Assembly: GCA_030044695.1 (NCBI GenBank)
Contig: JASIDM010000173.1
Location: 1-5,238, forward strand
Source of the DNA: Thermoplasmata archaeon
GTDB lineage: Archaea > Thermoplasmatota > Thermoplasmata > Lutacidiplasmatales > UBA184
Length of the DNA: 5,238 nt
Reading direction: 5' to 3'
Part shown: positions 1 to 4,126 of the stretch, piece after piece
Layout: every line of letters begins with the position of its first letter
Position numbering within the stretch: position 1 is the first letter of the stretch
Made by a program: the position numbers and the translations under genes
The notes under the pieces: generated by a model
What the model was told of the DNA's origin: nothing
Database searches by the model: none
The model's input: the letters and a program-made list of their open reading frames with translations, nothing else

Positions 1-347
1 ACGCCGAAGTTGACCTGGACCGACAGCACGTCCGCCCCGAGCGCGAGGGCCTCCTCGGCGGTGCCGACCATCACCTTGCGGTCCGAGGTCGAGCCCAACG
101 ACGTTGACGCGGAGACGTGCACTCCGAGCAGCGTGCGCGGCCGAAGCACCGGCACGAGCTCCCGCACCGCCCCCTTCGTGACGATCAGGAGGTCGACGCC
201 CCCGTCCTGCAGCTCGGTGGCCACGGGGGCGAGCCGCTCGAGCCCGTCGATCGGCCCCATCGACACGGAGTGGTCGAGCGGGACCGAGAACAGCCGTCGT
301 CCGTCGCCCGGGAACAGTCGTCGCAGCCGCAGCTCCTTGCCGTACAT
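1..347 (-). CDS. 2-amino-3,7-dideoxy-D-threo-hept-6-ulosonate synthase (ADHS), N-terminal part
   Basis: The first 115 residues are visible; the rest lies beyond base 1 (family length is about 265-275). ADHS is a cytoplasmic class I (Schiff-base) aldolase. It condenses a 6-deoxy-5-ketofructose phosphate unit with aspartate semialdehyde, opening the archaeal route to 3-dehydroquinate and aromatic amino acids. What I see: a short N-terminus (MYGKELRLRRLF), then VPLDHSVSMGPIDGL at about residues 22-36, matching the ADHS signature (VPMDHGVSNGPIKGL in MJ0400 from memory). Asp25 is the candidate general acid/base. LIVTKG follows at about 55-60, then an HVSAST strand and KVMVGTAEEALALGAD at about 90-105. 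The Schiff-base lysine and the catalytic tyrosine would lie outside the window. The ATG at 347 matches homologue N-termini. A short purine run (AGAGG, 355-351) lies 3 nt upstream, and GAGGT about 12 nt upstream, so the Shine-Dalgarno is only moderate. No TATA lies close by; the nearest is at 542-547, giving a leader of about 170 nt. The alternative is an archaeal class I fructose-bisphosphate aldolase, but the signature fits ADHS better. Confidence 0.82.
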   Translation of the reverse strand, partial: MYGKELRLRRLFPGDGRRLFSVPLDHSVSMGPIDGLERLAPVATELQDGGVDLLIVTKGAVRELVPVLRPRTLLGVHVSASTSLGSTSDRKVMVGTAEEALALGADVLSVQVNFG

Positions 348-518
348 CGTCCTCTACCTACCTCGCCTCGCCGAGAGGCGCCGAGGGGGACCGGCCCGAA
401 CGTCAGCCGACGCGCTTCGGGACGGCGCCCTCCCGGCGCCTCCCGTTCACCAGGGCCAGGCCCCGGCAGCACGGACCGTCGCCCAGGAGTTCTCCTCGAG
501 CCGGTCCCGTCCTGCCAT
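348..518 (-). promoter_or_regulatory. structured 5' leader RNA of the ADHS gene (candidate attenuator/riboregulator)
   Basis: The predicted ADHS transcript has a leader of about 170 nt, while the other genes here are leaderless or nearly so. Pairings found by hand, in minus-strand orientation, are as follows. P1 joins GGGACCGGCTCGAG (508-495) to TTCGGGCCGGTCCC (400-387): 14 consecutive pairs, two of them G-U. P2 is a local hairpin, 445-435 with 429-418: 11 pairs, one bulged G (423) and a GGGAG loop, starting just after the Trp-rich ORF stops. P3 is a hairpin within 386-361, with inner stem CGCC/GGCG and loop TCTC plus an outer CCTCG/CGAGG that can use either of two CGAGG copies, close to the ADHS ribosome site. 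GTCCCG (423-418) could instead pair with CGGGAC (509-504), which would break both P1 and P2. No T-rich archaeal terminator is visible, so control of translation initiation is at least as likely as termination. Confidence 0.45.
447..518 (-). CDS. putative Trp-rich leader peptide (23 aa) upstream of ADHS
   Basis: This short ORF runs from ATG (518-516) to TGA (449-447). Seen directly: 23 codons with Trp at codons 12, 21 and 23, so the peptide ends Trp-Pro-Trp-stop. Its ATG lies about 27 nt from the centre of the TATA box at 542-547, exactly where a leaderless archaeal transcript would begin. The PqqC-like and CoA-transferase genes here show the same spacing. A strong hairpin (445-418) begins two bases after the stop codon, and codons 4-8 can pair with 400-387 just ahead of ADHS. 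Inference: it could be a leader peptide whose translation senses charged Trp-tRNA and adjusts expression of the aromatic-pathway gene downstream. It is in frame with ADHS but separated from it by the TGA and by a TAG at 356-354. No homologue is recognised, and a chance ORF in GC-rich DNA remains possible. Confidence 0.45.
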   Translation of the reverse strand: MAGRDRLEENSWATVRAAGAWPW

Positions 519-541
519 CGGCCGACCTACGGCCCCGGCCG

Positions 542-547
542 TATATA
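542..547 (-). promoter_or_regulatory. TATA box for the ADHS leader transcript
   Basis: TATATA (minus strand context CTATATAC) sits in otherwise very GC-rich DNA. Its centre is about 27 nt upstream of the ATG of the small Trp-rich ORF at 518, the standard archaeal TATA-to-start-site spacing. The motif is near-palindromic, but the plus-strand direction would read only into the antisense of the SHOCT gene, so the minus direction is preferred. Confidence 0.65.
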
Positions 548-574
548 GACCTGCCCGGAAGGCGCCCACCGGGC

Positions 575-591
575 GGGGCGGCGGCCGCCCC
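575..591 (-). terminator. GC-rich hairpin directly after the SHOCT-protein stop codon
   Basis: GGGGCGG (7 bases) pairs perfectly with CCGCCCC around a 3-base loop, immediately downstream of the TAA at 594-592. The hairpin could mark the 3' end of the membrane-protein message, which must end before or run through the ADHS promoter about 30 bases on. No T-tract follows, so it does not look like a typical archaeal terminator. It may only reflect base composition. Confidence 0.25.
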
Positions 592-1905
592 TTACGGCTT
601 GAGGAACACCCGTCGGCGGAACTGGACGAACTCCGAGTCGGAGATCGCCCCGGCGTCCCGGAGCGCCTCGAGGGTGGCGAGCTCCTCCCCCTTGGACGGT
701 CCGGAGGTTCCCTCCGGCATCGACGTCACCGGGGGCTGGGCGAGGAGGCGCGCCTTCTCGCGAGCGAACTGATCGGACGTCAGCGTGCCGGAGTCGACCT
801 GCTGCTTGAGGCCCGCCAGGGCCTCCACTTCGGTGAGCGAGGCGAGGTCGTAGGTCACCGGAGCCGCCGGCGCGACGGGGGCCGCCTGCGGCGCAGGAGG
901 CGGTGCCGCCGGTCGGGGGACCGGCCGGGGCGGTGGTGCGGACGCCCGATCGGGTCTGGACCGGTTCGCCATCGCTCGAGGGCTAGGTCGCAGGGCGGTG
1001 GGGCGAGCCGGCGGAGGGCTTACGGGCCGGCGCACGGCGGCGATGCTCCCCGAGCGTGGCAACGGCCGTGGCGAGGAGCGGGCTCGGGGGGGCGGACTGA
1101 CGGGAGCGGCCGCTTCCGCGAGCACCATCGGGGGCACCTCCACCCACGGTTCGCGCAGGGCGCTCAGCCAGAGGAGGGTCGCCGCGAACGTCAGGAAGAC
1201 GGCGAGGACGCCGACATACCAGCCCGCGGCCCCTCCCCAGTGGACGGAGAACCCGCCGATTCCCGTCAGCTCGAAGAACGAACCCGAGAAGGAGTTGCAC
1301 GGGGAGCTGACGTTCCCGTTGTTCAGGACCATCGTCGTGCAGTACTGCCCGGGGTTCGCGGTGTTGAAGTGCGACGGCTGGGCGTACGGCACGTAGATCA
1401 CGGTGAACAGCACGATCAGGAACGCCACGAGACCGAGCACGCCCACGAGCGGGCCCCGTCCTCGGGCCCGGACGATCCCCCGCTCGCTGAGGACCCCCAC
1501 GAGCCCGGCGACCACGAGCAGGAACGCCCCGAAGACGAGCAAGGCGACCGCCTCCTCGTAGAGCGGGGCCACCGCGCTCAGGTTCGCCGCGCCGTAGCTT
1601 CGGGTGGTGGTGTTGTTCCCGTTCTCGGTCCCGTTCGGGAAGAAGGCGGTGGTCGAGTCGCCCGGTTGGAACAGGATCGTGTTCGTGTAGCGGTGTCCGG
1701 TATCCGGGTTGATCCCCGTCTCCGAGTAGTACCACCAGGGCAACAGCGCGGTGACGAGGATCACGCCCGCCGCGACCAGCAGGACGACCCCGCCGGCCAT
1801 GCGCCGACGACACGGCAGGCGATCGTAGCGGGAGCGGGACGCCGCGCGTCGGCTCGCCGCCGGGGCCAGGTAGTCCTGCGTGTCCCCGCCGGAAGCCCCC
1901 TGCAT
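592..1905 (-). CDS. four-helix membrane protein with Pro-rich linker and tandem SHOCT-like C-terminus
   Basis: This 437-residue protein has no recognised function. A basic N-terminus (Arg-rich, about 19-35) precedes TM1 (about 37-59). An outer loop (60-118) follows, then TM2 (about 119-139), TM3 (about 151-173), a second outer loop (174-228) and TM4 (about 229-250). N-glycosylation sequons at N91, N97, N98, N108 and N198 all fall in the two predicted outer loops, and C189/C203 could form a disulfide there. This supports N- and C-termini inside the cell. Residues about 259-351 are a Pro/Ala/Arg-rich disordered linker. The end holds two short helical-hairpin motifs, LAGLKQQVDSGTLTSDQFAREK (about 363-384) and LEALRDAGAISDSEFVQF (about 412-429). 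The second is a clear SHOCT-type motif (L..L.d.G.IS..EF); the first is a weaker copy. SHOCT motifs often end membrane proteins and may mediate oligomerisation. The ATG at 1905 is chosen from its TATA spacing; Met36 at the TM1 edge is an alternative. The gene appears monocistronic. Confidence 0.85.
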   Translation of the reverse strand: MQGASGGDTQDYLAPAASRRAASRSRYDRLPCRRRMAGGVVLLVAAGVILVTALLPWWYYSETGINPDTGHRYTNTILFQPGDSTTAFFPNGTENGNNTTTRSYGAANLSAVAPLYEEAVALLVFGAFLLVVAGLVGVLSERGIVRARGRGPLVGVLGLVAFLIVLFTVIYVPYAQPSHFNTANPGQYCTTMVLNNGNVSSPCNSFSGSFFELTGIGGFSVHWGGAAGWYVGVLAVFLTFAATLLWLSALREPWVEVPPMVLAEAAAPVSPPPRARSSPRPLPRSGSIAAVRRPVSPPPARPTALRPSPRAMANRSRPDRASAPPPRPVPRPAAPPPAPQAAPVAPAAPVTYDLASLTEVEALAGLKQQVDSGTLTSDQFAREKARLLAQPPVTSMPEGTSGPSKGEELATLEALRDAGAISDSEFVQFRRRVFLKP

Positions 1906-1935
1906 GGGCGTCTTAGCGCGACGACAGTTACCTGA

Positions 1936-1942
1936 TTATATA
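1936..1942 (-). promoter_or_regulatory. TATA box for the SHOCT membrane-protein gene
   Basis: TATATAA on the minus strand (context CCTATATAATC) is the most AT-rich block of the 91-base gap between this gene and the PqqC-like gene. Its centre at about 1939 predicts a start near 1912, so the message would have a leader of only about 7 nt before the ATG at 1905. Confidence 0.65.
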
Positions 1943-1996
1943 GGCGCCCGTGGCCGAGCTCAGACCCGCGGCGCGTCCCGGCCCGAACCTCGCGAA

Positions 1997-2725
1997 CTAC
2001 GAGGGCGTCGCGGGGACCGCGCCCTGCACCACGCCGTCCACGAGCAGCGCGTGCAGCGAGAAGCCCCGCAGCATCTGCTCCCACATCCGCCGTCGGATGT
2101 CGGGGGTGGTCGCGAAGCCGGCCACGATCCGTCCGATCCACTCCGAGTGCTCGACGTCCGCCGTGACATGGAGGCGGTAGTACTCCAGGTGGTCGTCCGT
2201 GACCCCGTAGTGCCGCTGGAACGCCGGGAGGAGCCGAGCGCACAGTTCCACGTTGGGCGGCTCGCTGGAACCGGCCGCGGAGATGTAGAACGGATGCATC
2301 CGGTTCGTGTAGAGGAAGTCGTCGATCGCCACCATGGTGCTCGGCAGCTGAGGCTCGCCCAGCACTTCCCCGCGCGGGAGCCCGAGCCCCTCGCAGAACC
2401 GCAGCCACAGCTCCGGGTGGCCCGGCGCCTTGCCGTGGGGGTCGCCGGCCTCCTCCAGCAGCTGATCGAGGATGAGCCGCCGGTACGGGTCCAGCTCCAC
2501 GTCGATCGGGCAGTTCGAGAACCGCTCGGCCATGGCGATCGGGACCGAGGCCAGCCAGGGGTAGAACTGCTTGGCCCACGCGCGGACGAGGGGTCGGGGC
2601 GCCGAGCCGTGCTCGATCGCCCGGAAGAACGGATGCGTACGGAAGGGGTGGTGCTCCATCTTGTAGCGGGTGAGCTCGTCCCGGAACGCGGCCCCCTCGA
2701 GGCGGTCCCACGCTGGCGCGGCCAT
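1997..2725 (-). CDS. PqqC/TenA/CADD-like heme-oxygenase-fold protein (putative diiron oxidase)
   Basis: This 242-residue, probably all-helical protein has landmarks of the TENA/THI-4/PQQC superfamily: HHPF (25-28) and THPFF (30-34), RAWAKQFYPWLASVP (48-62), NCP (71-73), GHPELWLRFCEGLGL (102-116) and HVTADVEHSEW (186-196). H186, D190 and H193 reproduce the HxxxDxxH spacing of CADD-type heme-oxygenase-like diiron oxidases, whose ligands in CADD are E81, H88, E142, H174, D178 and H181. E91 or E92, H97 or H103, and E155 are candidates for the other ligands. This favours a metal-dependent oxidase, with the p-aminobenzoate-forming CADD group one possibility, over cofactorless PqqC. The substrate is unknown, and no PQQ or thiamine genes are visible. 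The ATG at 2725 lies 25 nt from an AAATA box and fits family length. The open frame continues upstream to 3853, but that part is antisense to the CoA-transferase and not family-like. It is transcribed divergently from the CoA-transferase, with an inverted repeat between them. Confidence 0.85.
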   Translation of the reverse strand: MAAPAWDRLEGAAFRDELTRYKMEHHPFRTHPFFRAIEHGSAPRPLVRAWAKQFYPWLASVPIAMAERFSNCPIDVELDPYRRLILDQLLEEAGDPHGKAPGHPELWLRFCEGLGLPRGEVLGEPQLPSTMVAIDDFLYTNRMHPFYISAAGSSEPPNVELCARLLPAFQRHYGVTDDHLEYYRLHVTADVEHSEWIGRIVAGFATTPDIRRRMWEQMLRGFSLHALLVDGVVQGAVPATPS

Positions 2726-2747
2726 CGCCGCCGGAGTCGAAAGACGG

Positions 2748-2752
2748 TATTT
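2748..2752 (-). promoter_or_regulatory. weak TATA-like box for the PqqC-like gene
   Basis: AAATA on the minus strand (context CCAAATACC), centred at 2750, is 25 nt upstream of the ATG at 2725, so the transcript is predicted to be leaderless. The box is weaker than those at 542-547 and 1936-1942. The inverted repeat at 2757-2782 begins four bases further upstream, where the BRE would lie. Confidence 0.5.
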
Positions 2753-2756
2753 GGTC

Positions 2757-2782
2757 CGCGAGGTTTCGCCGTGAACCTCGCG
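2757..2782. promoter_or_regulatory. 9-bp perfect inverted repeat, candidate shared operator
   Basis: CGCGAGGTT (2757-2765) and AACCTCGCG (2774-2782) are perfect inverted copies separated by 8 bases. The 26-base element fills the space between the minus-strand TATA-like box (2748-2752) and the plus-strand one (2785-2789), covering the BRE position of both. A dimeric regulator bound here could block both divergent promoters. Size and symmetry resemble operators of TetR-type regulators, which in some archaea (FadR of Sulfolobus) control acyl-CoA metabolism genes. No regulator gene is in the window. Confidence 0.55.
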
Positions 2783-2784
2783 CG

Positions 2785-2789
2785 TTAAT
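2785..2789 (+). promoter_or_regulatory. weak TATA-like box for the CoA-transferase operon
   Basis: TTAAT in the context GCGTTAATGC is the only AT-rich block ahead of the CoA-transferase. Its centre at 2787 lies 26 nt upstream of the GTG at 2813, which supports a leaderless message and that GTG as the start. Confidence 0.45.
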
Positions 2790-2812
2790 GCTCGCCCCCC
2801 GGCTCGCGGGGC

Positions 2813-4126
2813 GTGCCGCACGGTGGACCCGACGTCCGGCTGGTGCCGGAGTACGGCCCCCTCGCCGGGGTCCGGGTCCTGGAGTCGGCACGGTTCGTCG
2901 CCGGCCCGTGGGCGGCGACGTACCTCGGGGAGTTCGGCGCCCAGGTCGTCCACCTCGAGGGTCCCCCGTTCGGGCCTCCGTACGCCGACCCGACGCGCTC
3001 CCTGCACCCGCTGCTGGGCGAAGGCGGGCCGACGGACCGCGTCTCGGAGTCCTGGGTCCAGTACGCGCGGAACAAGCTCTCCGTGGGGCTCGATCTTCGG
3101 CGTCCCCGCGGTCGGGAGGTCTTCCTCGACCTCGTGCGCGCCTCCGACATCTGGATCGAGTCGTCCCGTCCCGGTACGTACGACCGGCTGGGCCTCTCCG
3201 ACGAGCAGGTCTGGGCCGCGAACCCGAAGCTGACGATCGTGCACGTCTCGGGCTACGGCCGGACCGGCCGGTCCGACCGCCGTGCTGCGCCGTCGTTCGA
3301 CCTCTCGGCCCAGGCGTTCAGCGGCTACCTTTCGCTGCAGGGCGCGCCGGACCCCGAGCCGCCGATGCGTTCGGGGACCGCCATCAACGACACGGTCACC
3401 GGCCTCGCCTCGGCCGCGGCGGCCCTGATGGGGTACGTCAACGCTCAGCGGACCGGACGCGGCCAAGCCGTCGACGTCGCCCAGTACGAGGTTTTCTTCA
3501 TCCTGCTCGAGAACCTCGCCCTCGACTACTTCGCGCGGGGGGTGGTGCGGGGGCGGTACGGGCGGGCCCACCCCCGCCTCCATCCGTACGACGTTCACCG
3601 CGCACGCGACGGCTGGGTCGTGGTGGCGGCCCCCACGTCGGAGTCGTTTCGCCGGCTCCGGTCCGCGATCGGGTTGGACGATCCGGCGTTCGACGACGAC
3701 GCCTATCGCCTCGCCCACCGGGAACCGGTCGACCGGGCGATCGCTGCCTTCTGCGCCTCCCGCACCCGAGACGAGCTCGAGGCCGTCGGCCGCGAGCACG
3801 ACCTGGCGATCGAGCGGGTCCGGGACATTGCCGACCTGGCTCGGGACCCTCATCTCCTCGAGCGGGGGATGTTCGTGGACTGGGAGGACCCGGTCGCCGG
3901 CCAGGTACGCGGAGCGGGGATCGCCCCGAAGTTCTCCGCTTCACCCGGCCGGGTCTGGCGCGGGGCCCCTTGGCTGGGCCAGGACAATGACGCCGTGCTC
4001 ACCCGGCTCCTCGGCTACGCCCCGACCGTGGTGGAAGAACTCCGGCAGGAGGGGGTCATCGGGGAAGCGCCGCCAACGCGCGCCTCCCGGCCCGACGTCC
4101 CCCGCTCCCCGGCGACGCGTCCATGA
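2813..4126 (+). CDS. CaiB/BaiF family (family III) CoA-transferase
   Basis: This 437-residue protein falls near the family's usual 380-450. Family III enzymes move CoA between a donor acyl-CoA and a carboxylic acid (for example carnitine, formate/oxalate or bile acids) in the cytoplasm, working as interlocked dimers through an aspartyl-CoA intermediate. Family landmarks: LAGVRVLESARFVAGPWAA (17-35) and GAQVVHLEGP (42-51); RNKLSVGLDLRRPRGREVF (86-104); SDIWIESSRPGTYDRLGL (111-128); VHVSGYGRTG (143-152); and SFDLSAQAFSG (161-171). INDTVTGLASAAAALMG follows (191-207), with Asp193 the expected nucleophile, then RTGRGQAVDVAQYE (213-226), DGWVVVAAP (266-274) and APWLGQDNDAVLTRLLGY (385-402). The GTG start fits the TATA-like box spacing. 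The last 20 or so residues are a Pro/Arg-rich tail without family resemblance. The gene ends in ATGA, overlapping the dehydrogenase by 4 bases. The substrate cannot be told from sequence. Confidence 0.92.
   Translation: MPHGGPDVRLVPEYGPLAGVRVLESARFVAGPWAATYLGEFGAQVVHLEGPPFGPPYADPTRSLHPLLGEGGPTDRVSESWVQYARNKLSVGLDLRRPRGREVFLDLVRASDIWIESSRPGTYDRLGLSDEQVWAANPKLTIVHVSGYGRTGRSDRRAAPSFDLSAQAFSGYLSLQGAPDPEPPMRSGTAINDTVTGLASAAAALMGYVNAQRTGRGQAVDVAQYEVFFILLENLALDYFARGVVRGRYGRAHPRLHPYDVHRARDGWVVVAAPTSESFRRLRSAIGLDDPAFDDDAYRLAHREPVDRAIAAFCASRTRDELEAVGREHDLAIERVRDIADLARDPHLLERGMFVDWEDPVAGQVRGAGIAPKFSASPGRVWRGAPWLGQDNDAVLTRLLGYAPTVVEELRQEGVIGEAPPTRASRPDVPRSPATRP

Noticed and set aside
403..450. Second mini-ORF (GTG at 450 overlapping the Trp-rich ORF stop)
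   Set aside because: It has 15 codons with a GTG start buried at the foot of the P2 hairpin and no distinctive composition. Nothing supports it beyond being open.
542..547. The TATATA as a plus-strand promoter
   Set aside because: The motif is near-symmetric, but no plus-strand gene or RNA is visible downstream; it would only make antisense to the SHOCT gene.
10..1935. 641-codon plus-strand open frame across the ADHS and SHOCT genes
   Set aside because: It is antisense to two convincing minus-strand genes and reads as low-complexity Arg/Gly/Pro-rich sequence typical of GC-rich shadow frames. It also crosses both promoter gaps.
2726..3853. Upstream extension of the PqqC-like frame to a 618-residue protein
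   Set aside because: The extra part is antisense to the CoA-transferase and lacks family resemblance. It would also run through the divergent promoters. The ATG at 2725 matches family length and TATA spacing.
2788..3990. 400-codon plus-strand frame beginning at the ATG at 2789-2791
   Set aside because: It is Arg/Pro-rich shadow sequence overlapping the CoA-transferase, which shows clear family motifs in its own frame.
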